This document shows positions 46,269-60,300 of a DNA stretch of 64,000 nt, piece after piece; the first letter of the stretch is position 1, and each line of letters begins with the position of its first letter. The translations under genes and the position numbers were made by a program. The notes under the pieces are model-generated. The model was not told the DNA's origin, made no database searches, and was given only the letters and a program-made list of their open reading frames with translations. Source of the DNA: Heliocybe sulcata (Eukaryota; Basidiomycota; Agaricomycetes; Gloeophyllales; Gloeophyllaceae). Location: the NCBI GenBank assembly GCA_004369045.1, contig ML213526.1:6382-70381 (forward strand), read 5' to 3'.

Positions 46269-49200
46269 TCACTGGGGAGAGGGTCGACCAGAGTCGCCCC
46301 TCATCCTACCATTGTCCCTTTCCTGCGCTTTCCAGGATCCCTGGCTATTGTCCAGGTCCAGACTCGCAAGAGTTCCGTTGAGGTCCTGGATCATATCGTG
46401 CTCATGCACATCTGCTTCTTTCGACTGCTCGAGAGGCTCGTGGAACGACGCGCGGCTGCCAGTGCGGCTGGTGTCGAAAGGACTCGACCCTCCCGCAATG
46501 TAGGAGTTGAAACGCGACACTGACGGCCGACAGGGGTGAGCAGACGTAGGAGTCACAGGAGAGATTCGCTTTGGAACGTTCCTATCCAGTCCGTTCATAT
46601 CCTGCATCTGCAGGGGTGACGGCCCAAAACCAGGCGCGTAGTTCCTGGAGGGATGGGGAAGGGGCTCGGCTCGCGAAGGGGTTAGACTTTCTCTGTTCCT
46701 GAACTCTTCAGGAAAGAGATTAGGGTCAGGTGAGAAAGGCGAGAAGGATGATCTGGCCGGAGGTACGTTCGTGTCCGTGCGAAGGGAGAAGGAGGGTCGC
46801 TCCAGCCTGTCGAACGCGAAGGCGGCTGCGCTGTTCTCGTTGCCGGAGGATGGCATGGGATTCATACCGTTCCTCGGAGTCTCCTCGCCAGCAACAGCAG
46901 CATTCAGGTTGACGAAACCACCCGAAGAACTATCCGACAATACGGAGTTCACCATCGAGGGATTGTTGAGGAAAGCAGTTAAGCCGAATTTCTGCAGTAT
47001 TTGAATCGCCTGTTCAGCTGTCACCGCAGCACCAGCCTGTTGCGGTGCCTGCGACTGCATCTGCACCTGCAATGCAGCCGCTTGTGCAGCCTGAGCGGCG
47101 GCTTGAGCAGCTTTGTCTGTCAAGGAACGTGAGTATATGCGCATCGGATACGGCGGATTCACAACGTACATTGACTCCTTCCCCAGCTCAGGCGGATGCG
47201 ACTACCTCCGATGGGAAACCCTTGCATCTTCTCGATAGCTCTCTCAGCATCCTTCTTGTGCACGAACTGCACAAAGCCGCAATGCTTCCCAACAGGCACC
47301 TTGACCTGCAGTCAATCAGATCAGTCACTGCCACATGATCGAGGACGCCACATCAACTCACGTAATGAATATCCCCGAAGGGAGCGAAAAAAGTTCTCAA
47401 GGTCTCCTCCGATATTAACGGCGACAAGCCTCCTACAAATACCGTAGTGTTGTACGGATCGCTCGACGTGAGCTGTTCCCCGTTGGGTCCGATGAGATTG
47501 CTCAATATCGCGCGCGCCTGCGCATGGTGCTTCCACGACTCCTCCGACAAGTGGTAGTTCGCGGCCTCAGCCGGATCCTGACCTTGCATCGCATACGGTG
47601 CTGAGATGGAGTTCGGCAGTCCAGCCGAGGGCTTGTTCCCTCCAGGGGGAGTGGGGCCGTTTGCAAACTGGGCAATCATCCTCAGCATATCATCCGACGG
47701 CTGGGAAGACAACGAAGACAGCGATGTGCCGGAGCTAGAGCCCGAGCTCAGGGACGGCGCAGAGACGGAGTTGAGGGATGTCGCAGAAGTTGAGGCAGAT
47801 GCGGCGATGGAAGCATGAGAAACTGAGGGTGTCGACTCGGACGAAGACGAGTTAGTGTTGGACGCGATCGGCGCCGACACGCTCTTTACCGGATTCGCTG
47901 CCGGAAGAGGAAGCGCGACGGTGACGCCTTGTTGCGGCTGAGACAGGCCGGTAGGAGACGCAGGAGGGAATTGCCCGGAAGCCCCAGGTAGTGATGGTGG
48001 GGGTTTGAATTTGGCGGTGGCAGGGGAGATACGCACTGACCATAAAGGTGAGTGTATGCGCATTAATCCAGGAAACATTACCTACTTGGTCGAGAAAGGC
48101 AATAGAGACCATGCATCTCTACCAAGGCGCGTTGCTGATCAGCCTCATCGGTGAACCTGCAATGCGGAGCAAGATCAGCACGAGCATATATGCGTATATG
48201 CGGAAGCAAAATACCTGACGAAACCATATCCTCTTGACACGCCGGTGACGGGATCCAGCATAATCTTGGCGCTCTTACAGCTCAAGAATGGCCGAACGAA
48301 CTTCGGCTCTCTGTCATTCCTCAGCCCCAACACCGGATTACGAAATACAGCTACAAGATCCGAGTTCGACGCTTCAGGAGGCAAGTCGCCGACAAAGATG
48401 CTATATTCCTTCTCATAACGTTGTCCAGCTGTAGGAGCAGCGCTCGGCGGGGGATAGGAGGACGTCAAAGATGAGGACGGCACGTTCGAAGCCCAGTTCA
48501 GCGTGAACGGTTTGTTGGAGTTGGGCATGAGAACAGGACCATTCGAGCCGCTGTTCATCTGACCCAATACTGATGCAGCCTGGCCTGGCGACGCAAAGGT
48601 GAGGAAGCAGTAGCCAGGGTTGTTAGCCTGTTGCCCCGAAACTGGATCAGGGGGTGGGTGGGGGACGCGGATGTCGGTGGGGTTCCAGTTCATCAAGCCA
48701 CAAACTTGTTTCGCGTATTCTTCGTCCATCCAAGCTTCCAAACCGCCCCACCAAAGAGTAGAGCGTGCTGCGTAGGAGTCTGGGTTGACACTAATAGAGT
48801 TGGAAGGTGAGTGGCTCGCAATATGAGACGACTGCACTGGCTGTGATTGACGGGATGAGAACGTGTCGCGGTCGCGGTCAAGGTACGCTGGCTGTGTATA
48901 CAATCCGTTCAAGACGTTCGCACTGGCTATGCCTGGGCTGTGGCCGCCGATGTAGGGACTGCCGCCGTTAGGGGCGAGGGGGGGAAGGGAAGGAGGAGAG
49001 GAACGGTGGTGGTGGTGGTTGAAAGGAGAGATGTGAGCGGTCTGTGACGAGGGCTGGGTGGACATGGCTTGACGGCCTACGTTCGGAGTGACGCCGATCG
49101 GAGACCAGTTGTCACTGACTCCGACGCCGAAGTCGTGCTCCTGGAGGACACTGGCGCGCGGCACCGTGTTAGGAACGTTATATGACGAGTATCCGGGCCC

Positions 49201-49350
49201 ACCGAGGCCATTGATGGTAGCCCGGCGATCCTGCAAACCAAAGCCTCCGAGCGAGGCCGACGGGCTATGATGAAGGGCGTGCTCTCTCTCCGCATTGGGG
49301 CGCGCAAGGCCCAATCCGGGAGGATATTCGAAGTCGTCGAGACGTGACAT
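46269..49350 (-). CDS. Three-RRM RNA-binding protein, NGR1/NAM8/CSX1 type
   Basis: About 900 residues. A disordered Ser/Pro/His-rich N terminus is followed by RRM1 (STLWWGGLEAWMDEEYAKQV ... PGYCFLTFAS), RRM2 (YSIFVGDLPPEASNSDLVAV ... GVSRGYGFVRF, then LVEMHGLYCLSRP-MRISPATAK) and, after a Ser/Ala-rich spacer, RRM3 (TTVFVGGLSPLISEETLRTF ... CGFVQFVHKKDAERAI, GRSQ). RRM1 contains the family insert RVPHPPPDPVSGQQ. A long disordered tail starts with an Ala/Gln-rich helix. Relatives bind poly(U)-rich RNA: Nam8 is a U1 snRNP protein, Ngr1 and Csx1 act in mRNA decay and stress responses. Which of these roles applies cannot be told from sequence. Five or so introns are in phase. A long unannotated 5' region (49351-51360) precedes it. 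Confidence 0.87.
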
Positions 49351-51360
49351 AGAGGGAAATAAATGATCGGGCGTACAGTGACAGGTGCAGAGCTGGCTTA
49401 GAGGTTGGTGATTTTGACGTGTTTCTTTCTATAGGCGTGGTCTTGTTTCTTTTTGCGTCCGGGACAATAAAGATTCGACAGCTAGACAAAGGAAGACCGT
49501 TCGTGACGGGAAAAGCAACAAAAACAGGCGAGATTAAACTGTGCGCAGACGACAAGTCAAAGAGTAACGGTTGATAAGTCGACAAGAGAGAGCGATTCGA
49601 GAAGTGTTTCTGATTCCGAAAGCGAGACGATAGATTGCAGGACAGACGCGAGCTTGTGAGGTTGAGTAGACGATGTTAGGGCGGAAGAAGACAGAGCACT
49701 ACGTGGAGGGCGCCAGCAATGTGCAGAGGGGCGCAAAAAGCATCCAGAGAGCCTTGGCCAGATTCTACGCGAGAGGGGCGGAGTTTATCCTGTTGCCTTA
49801 TATTGCAGTCTCCGAAAATCCGCACCACGAGGCTACCACCGACCAGGCCGCCCGGAAGGCCGGTTCCGATCGAGTTCATAAGCGAAACCTGCTGAGATTG
49901 TCCTAAAATCTTTAAAGTTTGAGGAGAGCATGTGCGAGACTTTGCAACGGATACTGGCAGTATCTTGGGATATAGTTGCTCGTGGTTTGTGATGAGAAGT
50001 CAGAAATAGGCGCCTATAACAGGTAGCACGAGGCCACTCATTGCACCTTCTGTGGGTCCCTGTGGGTCCCCACGTCCACGGTGGCTGTGTTTCTTCCTGA
50101 GATGGTCGTTCCGGCGGTTTACGCTGCGGTATCGATGGACCCGACCGGACTCCTCGCTTAGCCCACTGCAGGGACGACGGCGCATGGGGATCATAGCAGC
50201 CGAATGCCTCCTAGGCGACACCTTTTGCCCCTGCGATGAGTCGCTCCTTCATCTCCATAATACCCGTGCCTCGAGTCTGTCCGACACTTTATACGCTCTT
50301 GTGCACTATTAGGACTAGCGCATGTCTCGCTTCCGAACGCAAGGCATTAAGATTTTAATATTTACGGCATATCTGTGCCTGCATGCATTATTTAGCATTG
50401 AAAGCCGCCGTTCCGACTTCTGGCAAAAAGGCAGTGCTGGTCGAGTATGACGTCTATGGCCGCAGGCGCTGTTCAGTTCAGAGAAGTCTCAGTTGCTTCC
50501 GAGAAGTTCTGCTGGCCTGGACCCGGTGGCGCGCTCTTCAGGGCCGAATATATCATGCTCATGCTTCATAGTATTAGCCCAGCCTATAGGGAAGCCATTA
50601 CACCGACTTACACAACTTGCAAGAGCTCCCTACATTCCTTCCACGCTTTCTGCACGCAGCGCGATGCCCGGTTGCAAACTGAGACGGCCCTGCGAGTAAG
50701 GTGATCATGAGATCCACCCCGCATCAGTGAAATACGTTCTGAACAGACACCCGTGCGCCTTCCAGAAAACTGGAGGAAGATCCAAAAGAAACGTGGATCG
50801 GCTCGCTTTATCAGATAGATACCTATCACAACGAGGGTTTCGACCTCTGTTCCATGCCTTCATATCGTTTCTATCTATCGGAGCGCAGTGGGCCACACTT
50901 GCTCAACTCATCAGTGATATGCTGGGCCGTGATATTCAGCTTAACCGCAAGGATGTACTGTATACCTATATGTTACGAAAGATCAGTCAAATTCGGACTG
51001 GCAATTGTTTGGTAACCGTGTGCCCTCTTACAGAACATATCTGTACAATCCTCAGCATGTTCTTGACCGTATATCACAATTTTGCTGTCCGGCACGGGCA
51101 GAAACCAATTGCAAGGCTCATCTTGATTCAGAGATTGATGCAAAGCGTACCGCACGCCACAGCGTCGGGTAGTCCTTCGGGCGCAATTGCTATACTTGCA
51201 CGCGTTTCACATCAGTCCAGCTTCTCTCAGCCTTGGCCTGAGGCGACGTGCGCGGCAGTACTTGCGTCTGTTGCCATTGGACTCTGGACTGAGGCTGTCT
51301 GCTCTGGGCCATTAGGAGGGCCGCCGTACCAGGCGATTTGCAAGCGTGTCTTCGAAATCT
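49351..51360. other. Divergent intergenic region, three-RRM gene / IRA
   Basis: 2 kb with no gene I can support. The first 300 bp beyond 49350 are probably the 5' leader and promoter of the three-RRM gene. A short tandem duplication (TGTGGGTCCC twice) lies at about 50049-50069. A 239-codon frame (50727-51446) overlaps the first exon of the IRA gene in another frame, and I regard it as chance. Extra upstream exons of the IRA gene cannot be excluded. Confidence 0.4.
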
Positions 51361-54300
51361 ATGCTCAAGATGCCCATCAGACGCCCCTCAGCGTCTGCGG
51401 GGCATATGCCTTCGTCGATAAATTCGAATGCGGGGAGTTCATCTAGGGTGCATAAAAGCAACGACTCGTATCAGGCGTTTGGTGGAAGTGCGGGAGGGTT
51501 GTATAGCTCGACGAGTGCGGCTGCTCAGGGTCCGCCACAACACAAGGTCGTCGTGTCGGTGATCAATAGGTTGAAGAACAAGGTGAGAGTTGCTACCTGT
51601 CGCTAGGTTCTAGTGGAGTCTGCTTGCTCCAGTGGCTCCGAACGCGGAGGAGAGGGAGAGGAGAGAACTAGCACACCGATATACTAACGTGTGCTACACA
51701 GCTACCATGTAATTCTGGCCTGAGCTTGGATATGATCGAAGCGGATGCTGCTCTTCAGCAAACAGTGGAATGCCTAGTGGATTTGTCGCGGGACTCGGTG
51801 GACCTGATAGCATGGAATTTGGCAGACGTGGTTGAGAGGCTTGCCAAGGTACGTGTTGCCATATCCCCGGCTACGTTATCTCAAATTTCCTTCACACTCA
51901 GCAAGCTGAGATGCACGGTCATGCAACGCTTGAAGTCCTTCAGTCCCAACTCTTTATCCTCAAAGTCCTTGCGGTGTGTATGGCATCGCGTTGGTGCAAT
52001 GCAGACGGGCTACGATCCAGTTCGCGCGCGAGCAGACCGTCTGGCAGACCAGCATCCACTTCGAACGTCCCTACCTCCCCAACTCCGACACCAAACACTA
52101 GGCAGGGTAGGAATATGTCGACAGACCAGCTCTCCACATTCAGCGACCCTCCTCCCCTTGATGACAACTGCGCTCGGTACGTTCTGAGCGTCGTCATTCT
52201 GTTCCTCAGGCAGACAGCCCCGCCGGAAGTCCGCCTCATGTCCTCAGCGAACTTGCAATACGACTCCTCTAGCTCGTTTTATGATTTGGAGAGCATTGAT
52301 ATGTCTGCGACGCCGGACAACTGGTTCGAGTCGCAGCCCACTACGGAGGCGACGCCCGAAGCCAAAGTGGCCGCGATCCGAAATCAGACGTCGCTGTCCT
52401 CCATGGGCTCAGCAGGCTCGTCAACCCTGAAGAATGCCTCGGCCGTTCCGCTTCCTCCTGGAAGTCTGGCATTCGAGCGTACTCTGCCGACCCTATGCCA
52501 ATCGTCTATGCAGCTTAATACCTTGATAGCCAAGTTCTCTGGTCGAGTGGTCTACCTCTTATCTGCTTCGAACTGGCCGGTTGTGTTCACGCGTATCCAA
52601 GCCAAGATCCGGTACTTGGCGGCAAATCCTGCTGAAGAGAATCCGGACATTATTGATCTGCATCTAATGACGCACAGTGCTCTTGACCGGACGCGCCTCG
52701 TCCAGATTCTGCAGGGTACGTTGTCATATTATCAAAACCTCACGCGATATTGACCTCCAGTCCTCAGAACTGTCTTCACTCTTACTGAACATGAAAAAGG
52801 AAGCCCAGTCTGCAATTGCCGTGCCTTTGCGAGCCGCCGTGTGGAAATGGATTGAGACGTTCCCGGAGGAGTTCGGCGATTCCGCACGGTCGTCGAGGCG
52901 CTTGGAGGGAGCGCCGGAGCGTGTCTTTGACGCACTGTTTGAGCGGGATGACTCAGGTAACCGGAAGATCCTCTGGCCGGCTTTAACATCCCTCCTGTGC
53001 ATCAGCTCGGACAGGTTGAAGATGGATTGGTCGAGGCCGTCCATGAAAAGCGCGCATAGAAAGGTTGGATATACAATATGCTGACATACGGGATTGATCG
53101 CTGACTGGCTGACCCGGCATAGGAAATCCACTTTGTCGAGATGGTGGGGCGGGGAATAGCTAGCTGGACGAAGACATCCGAGATTGCGCTTGTATGCGCG
53201 TTAGACGTCTGTCGTGCCGCAGTTCGGATTCGTCCAGACGAGAGTGAAATTCCGATTCTCTCCATTGCCAACGACCTTGTGCACGATATCAAAGTTTGTC
53301 TATTGAATATGTTCTCTCAAGTGGTATTGATGATGCTATTGCAATTCAGTCTTCGATCCTTCAAGGCGCTCACCAGAAGCCGTTTTGGGAGTCTGGGGAA
53401 GAGATCGATGTGGGATTATACCGGGATGCGCTCGTCACGCTGTTTAGGTTCTTGCCTGAGGATGAAGGGATTGAGTTGTTTAGCGTCTGTCTCGAGCCCG
53501 AACGGTCGGATGCAGTCAAGGCGGTAGCTGTCAGGGCTGTGCTGTCTCTGGTTCTGGAGGTAGGACGTCTTGTGTGTACCAGATGCCCATGTCTTACTGT
53601 GCGCAGTCCCGGGAAATTCCGTGGCACCGGTCGCTGGAGAAGCTGGAAGCGGTGGTTGCACCTCGACTGCGAGCTATTGTTAAGGTAATTCGGTCCATCT
53701 CATTCGAAATAGCCATCCTGATCTCGCGTTTGCGCTTATAGTCTGCAGCGTCTCGTCAAAACGAGATTGATGCGATGGGCTTCGTGAAGCGTGCATCCCA
53801 ACGTCCTAAGTCTCGTCGGTATACATCCGAAACGCTGTCAGACCGTGAACTGCTGGTCCTTGCTATCTGTTCACTCTGGCGAGCGAATTATCGCTACTAC
53901 TTTATTGCCTTACAGCTTATTCCTACGCCGGACTGGCTTCCTGTGGGCATCAAGGTGTGGGAAAGTCCAATGGATTCTGCAGTCAAGCAGTCTACAGCTT
54001 GGTCGATTCGCTATCTTTGCGAGTTGATCTTCTTGATGCAACCAGAGGATGACTACTTCCAAGAAGCTATGACCTGGATGAAGATGGCTTGGTTGGTTGA
54101 TAGCATTTGTCGTCTCCAGTGGTGTCAGCTGACATCCGGTCCTATCATCAGCCCTGCGACACTGACATCTATTAGCATGTGCCTCCTCAACTCTCGGATC
54201 GATCTTAAGGCCCAGCGGATGTGGATGGATCTCGCGTATGACCTTCTCGTCGTTTACACGCGAGCCACAGAGGTAAGTAATTAAACCCCAGCTCAGTCGT

Positions 54301-57300
54301 ATCTAGTTGAACTCGAATCAATGCACAGAGGGAAGAACTACGGCAGCTTCAGGTTGACACGACTCGTGTCGCCGCATTCGCGTTGGCGGAGATAGCTTTC
54401 CTTGTGTCCTTGACATCAGTGGATATGAAGGTCTCTAGTCAAGCGGCCCAGTGCCTCCGTCTCATAGCCTTGGCTGAACGTCAACCGGATGCGCCTTTGA
54501 ATGTCGGTCTTAGTGAGGAAGATTGGGCAAAACGTCATCGCACGTACGATCAAGTGGGCGATCCTAGGATTGCAATCCTTGGTATGTCGTATCTGAATCA
54601 TCAGAAGCCGCCTTAACCTGCTGCAGGGCGTGTTGGTCATCAGAAGCGAGTACGCAAGCTAGTGCGGTCTATGGCACGGCCTATACCTTCCCATGTCGCA
54701 GTATGGCAGGAGTGCTACTGGAGATGGCTTACTATGACCGAGTTGGTTACTCATTCCACTGACGGGGACTTGGGCAATCTCTATGGCACTAGTCCACTGC
54801 CTGACATGACTATGAGCGTGGAGGTATGGTTTCTGCTGATCAAACGACTTAACCCAGATGTTCATGTCAAATCAGGAACGTCACGCGCAATGGCACAATC
54901 TAACGTTATTTCTGGCGGCATTCGGTGCAGCATGCACAGCCAACGAGCATGATCCCACCTCTCTTACCGGGACCTTGCCGAGCAAATACTTGCCCGACAG
55001 TATGCGGGTGCTGAGAGATCCGTCCGAACTCATGGCTACGTTCATCGCCCATCTTATCGACCTTCTCCTTGCATCGGCCATTCAAGTCAGAGATACTGCA
55101 CGCGACGCTCTTGGGTCAGAGCTCAGTTCACGTTTACACTCAAGATTGATCAAGCACCTCGACGAGTAAACCCTCCTCGTTCTTGTCTTAGGCCTGCTGA
55201 CTGATTCTCTTTCACCAGAGTGATTCGAGACGTGACTCAGAATAGCAACGTTGAATGGGACGAACATTTCAGCATATTCCTGGACCAGGTCTGTCCTCTG
55301 GCCGTGATCAGATAATGACTTGCATATTCATTCCAATAGTTCATCGCAGTGCTGAAATTACTGATCGAGAACGTAGAGGCTCCTGGCGAGGAACTCGTAG
55401 GTTTCGACATAAACAGCACTCTTCTCGCCCTTGCTGGCTTCATCGGCCGCTTCCACGACCCTGCTTCCTACAAGATCAGAATCAAATTCTGTGCGCTTTG
55501 CGACAGCATCTACGGCAGAAATGAGACACTCGTCATCCGCAGAGATACCAGCGCGTCTCATGATTTGCTCGATATTGTCATCGACTGGGTGCTGGATCCC
55601 ACACAGGTTATTCATCAGATTACCGCTGGACACGTTCTCTTTCGCTCACCTGACTCACAGATCAACGACATTGACAGCCTGCGTATCCAAAACGAATTGA
55701 ACATGTCTAGCCTCCGGACTGCTGTCAGGCTTATGGACAGATTGAAGCTAACAGTCTCCGAAGGAGCCACAGCTGAGAATCCGGGGCATGCTGCATCACG
55801 ACTGTTCAAGAATTATTACGATTTCTTGCTTAAGGCTCTGGAGTATGCTCGCCATGATGGCTTGGTAGGTGGCTTTCGTGATGGTCTACGATATTAACTA
55901 AGTCCAATGCAGAGAGTCGACGACAGTGTTTCAGATAGATCGTCTAGCTCTCAGGTATGTTGCCAGTTGATCATTCAAACAGTGCCTTACCGTTGTAGCA
56001 GAGGTCTCGCGCATATCATAGAGACGTGGAATTGCGTGAACTAGTCGTGCAAGGCCTATCGAATTTGATCTCGTCAAATACGGAAAGCAGCCTTAAACAC
56101 TGCATCCCATTGGCTTATCATAGAGACTATAGGAAAAGGGCTATATTCGCTCGTGTCTTTGCTCGCGTCTTGGGACAGGGTACGAAACTCGAGTTCGAAA
56201 GCAACAATATCTCAGCTGCCCCTCGGAAAAGCAGACTATGTGAAGTAAGCTGTCTTATTATTTGCTTGTTACTTCTACTGACGTGCAAATGCATCAGCTG
56301 GTCAAAAGCTCTGAGGCAAGATATCTGATTGCGACAGCCGGTGGAGCTTCACTGATATTATAATGAATAGGTACTGGCCGTCGCCATGTGTGAGACCTGC
56401 CCATCCTCCGATGCCGAAGCCTTGATCCCCGTGCTCTTCAATCTTTTCGACACTCGTGCTTCGCTGATGAGTCTGTTGAAAACACTCATTGATAGAGAAA
56501 TAACGCAAACCGGTGGGTAACCCAAACTTGCGCTCATATCTCACTGAAGTTGATTTTTGACGGCAGAGAACGAATCTTCTTTGTTCCGTAGCAACAACAC
56601 AACGGCCCGCGTTCTGTCACACTTTGCTAAGACGCATGGTTATAACTACCTTCGGAGCTTGATCCTACCTCTGATAAAGACAATGTCCACCATGCCACCT
56701 GGGCGATCTTATGAATTGGACCCATCCAAGGCCGGCATCCATGACGTCAGACAAAATCAGAAGAACGTCGAAGTAGTTGCGGCGTCTTTCCTGGAGATTA
56801 TCACAGCTTCCGTGCCTGCTTTCCCATCGTACGTCAATTCCAGTCATATCCTGCAGGACTATATCCCTGACTAGGAATCGCAAGGATGTTCCGCGAGATA
56901 TGCGCCCACTTAGCACAATCAGTGTATGTCATATTTTACTCTTTCAAGTCGCGTCTTTGACAATCTGGTCTAGCCAGGAAGTATGGCCTGAAGCGAAGTT
57001 CAAGGCGTTGGGCTCCTTCATCTTCCTGAGGTTAGCACCATCAGATATATGTATGCAACTGTGATCTGTTTGACACTCTTTTAGGTTCTTATCGCCGGCT
57101 GTTGTGTCCCCAGAGACAGTCGACGTCGAACTACCGAAAGAGAACGAAATCGTCATTCGTCGCGGCCTTATGGTAATTGCAAAGATTATCCAAAATCTAG
57201 CAAACAACATCTTTTTCGGGAAGGAGGCACACATGGAGGTGCTGAACGATTTCCTTAGGGCAAACATCGTCAATGTAACCCGTTTCCTCAGTGAAGTAAA

Positions 57301-60300
57301 CGTATGTAACGCACCTCTGTTTTTGTCGGGCGGGAAGTTCTTACGTTTACTGTAGAAATACTCCACGACGGGTACCGATGATGATCCTGATGAGTGGCTG
57401 GGGACGACGTACGACGATAGTGATACCGTCATTCTTCATCGCTTCTTTGAGAAACATGGCGACAAGGTCGGCAAAGATTTGCTTAGCCTGCAGAAACCCC
57501 AAGCAGAAGCCGATGCTTCCGCAATCAACGGCAAACGAGCTTGGAATACCCTGTGCTCTGCTCTAGTTGATTTAGGAAGCCCTTTTGAAGCCCCTCGCCT
57601 CTCCCCGTGGTCATCTACTCAACATCGTGACTACCTTGATCTCATGGCTCGGTATGCAGGTCGGAGCACGGACCCTATACGCGACCTGTTTGTCGATGTC
57701 CCGGTACCCAAGGTAAGTTGTTCATCCTCAGTACCAGGCTTTACTGACCGATTTAACGTCAAGAATCGGCCAGCTGTTTTCGTTCTCAGCATGTCCAAAA
57801 TTGATGTGGAAGCATTAGACGTTGACCTGCTAATGTATCATATTCTGAAGGTTTGGGATCCCTCCCTGGTGTTCCTCCCTATCTATCTCATATTTGCTTG
57901 TTCAGACTCTCATGCTTACTGACTACCAAAGTCAGCTCTTCCAGATCATCATCGATTGCACAGCATTCACTGCCGCCTCCGAGGTACCCATACAATGGGT
58001 GAAATACTGTATGGAGCTGTTCCCTTCAGATGTTCGGCAGCGTATGAGCACTGTTCACATCCTAAATCCGAGTCAGCAAGCGCAGAAGTATTTTAGGAGA
58101 CTTTGGAATATTGCAGCCGGAATGTCGTCGATTTGCGAAGTCAAAGTACACGCCTGGGTCGCAGAGCTTCTACAAGACGTGCCTGACCAAGTGTTGTCCG
58201 CGCTCGCGTACGCAGGTATGTTCTAGGTACACTCCAAACTTCCGTCTTATGTTGATTTCCAATCGTTCTAGAGAGCTTGGAAGGGGAGCAGTGCGAGGAG
58301 TATCGTGATGTCACTATGCGACATTCGCAGCAACACATGCGTATCCCTGTTGTAATGAATGTCGGGGCGACGCACCTGAGGATAACTTCTGTACGTCTGT
58401 GGCTTTGCAACGTCAACCGTGCCGTCTTTACCGAACTCCTGCCATAGCTCAAAGCCCTCGCTATTTCTCCAACCCTATCTTGCAAGGTCACGGAAGTCGT
58501 TTCGTTGGCCGAAATCAGCGACGTATACAACATCTCTACTGGGCAAGACCCGTATGAGTTCATTATTCGCCGAAGTCGACACGGTGGCATCTTGTACTTC
58601 GCTTCACCGGAACGGGATACCATGGTCAAGGTACATGATCCGTCTTGTTCACATATTGGAACTGAAGCGTGCTTTCAAGGCAATACGAAACGCAAAGGGC
58701 CAGATGCGTAATGTTCCGATCCCTGGTTCTGAGCGCTTCTCCAGACTCTCTAACGTGTCCGCGACGTTACTGCATATGGGTTTCTACCTTGTCGGATGTG
58801 AAGACGAAGAGCTGCGGTACGCCGCTTGCGAACTTCTTGCCGCGCTATGTTCCTACCTAGACTACGAGGGTAGCCCCGTAGTCCCTTCGAAAGGTAAGCA
58901 GATCATGCCTCTCTGGCGGTCGATCTAATCTATGATAATAAGCTGGCTTCTTGCCTGCGCACCCGCCAACTTTCGTTACACAATTGAGCGAACGGCTCGC
59001 TGCGCATGCTCCTCAGCTTACCTTGGATTTCTTTGCTGAAGTGGCGAACGGCCTGGAAAAGCTTAGGGACCACAAGGAGAGCTTCGATAGGCCGAGGACC
59101 GCCCAGAGAGTATACTGCTTGAAGTATCTCAGCCCATGGATCAGGAATTTGTCCCATCTATGCAACCCGACGAGCCCATACTACGAGCATTCAGCAACTA
59201 GGCTACGCGATTCCATTGTGCTGCTCGTAGACATGACTATTGCTGACCACGAGGCAGGTTCAAGTCGTAATTTCCCATTTCTGTGGCTGACTGAATACCT
59301 ACTAGTTGGAGATCGATTTCCAACAATTCATTTGGGCAGAAATCGGCAAGCTCGATATCGGCGTGATTAATCCAGTGCTAGAGGAGCTCATGCGAGCTGC
59401 CATTGACGGTGGCATCGGCTCTCCTCGCTGCGAGATCGTTGCGAACATCCTGTCTGTCCTGTCTTCATTACCCGTACGCGGAAAGATACTGTCAAGGTTA
59501 CGAAAGGTAAGCTCTCGTCGGCGCAGGTCGATACTAGTAGCTGATGTCATTCAGGTCATTACTAAGACAAGTAGCAGAGCCGTGCAGAATCTTGAAGACA
59601 ACACCTTCTGGAATGAGGCAGCATGCCTCACGCGACTCGCACTGGTCGTAGGCGCACCCACCAAGCAGGCCGTGCACAACCAGTTCTATGTTCCGGAGGT
59701 CGTCCATCTTGTATCACTGATGGCTGCAGGAGGACAGACGCTCATCCGGACCTCCGTGTACGGTATCGTGGTCAATCTATTGCAAGCATTGTATATTGCC
59801 TGCGGTGACGATGCGGCGGCCTGCGCTCAGATAAGGTCGCTTTTGGACGAGTGCACACAGGACGATTCTCTTGAACTCTTTGGCCTGACTCGGGCCAATT
59901 CAAGCTCGGAGTACTCCGTTTTGGAACCCAGCAGTGACAAGGTCTTTTTGGAGAGATATGAACGCCTTGCCCAGTTGCTGATCCGGATCGTCGAAGCTGG
60001 CGCGACGTCGAAAGGTGCTTGCCGTCCAAGTCGTATACTAGTGCCGTACTGACTGGCGTCTAGGTCTACTCAATGTATGGCGTGCGCGGTGGATGAGTCT
60101 CGTCGTCTCAACAGCTTTCCAGTATTTCCCTCCCATCCAATCCCGATCATTCGTGATCCTCGGCGAACTAGCCACGTGTGATGTGGACGATGACCTTCTT
60201 TACCAGATGCTTGTGGCATTCAAAACGGGCATGTCAAAGCCTGACGCGGAAACAACCTCGATTATCAGCATGCTCCGATGCATCAGCAAAGTAACTCCTG

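Noticed and set aside
50727-51446. 239-codon plus-strand frame
   Set aside because: It runs in another frame through the first exon of the IRA gene, has no domain, and its composition looks random.
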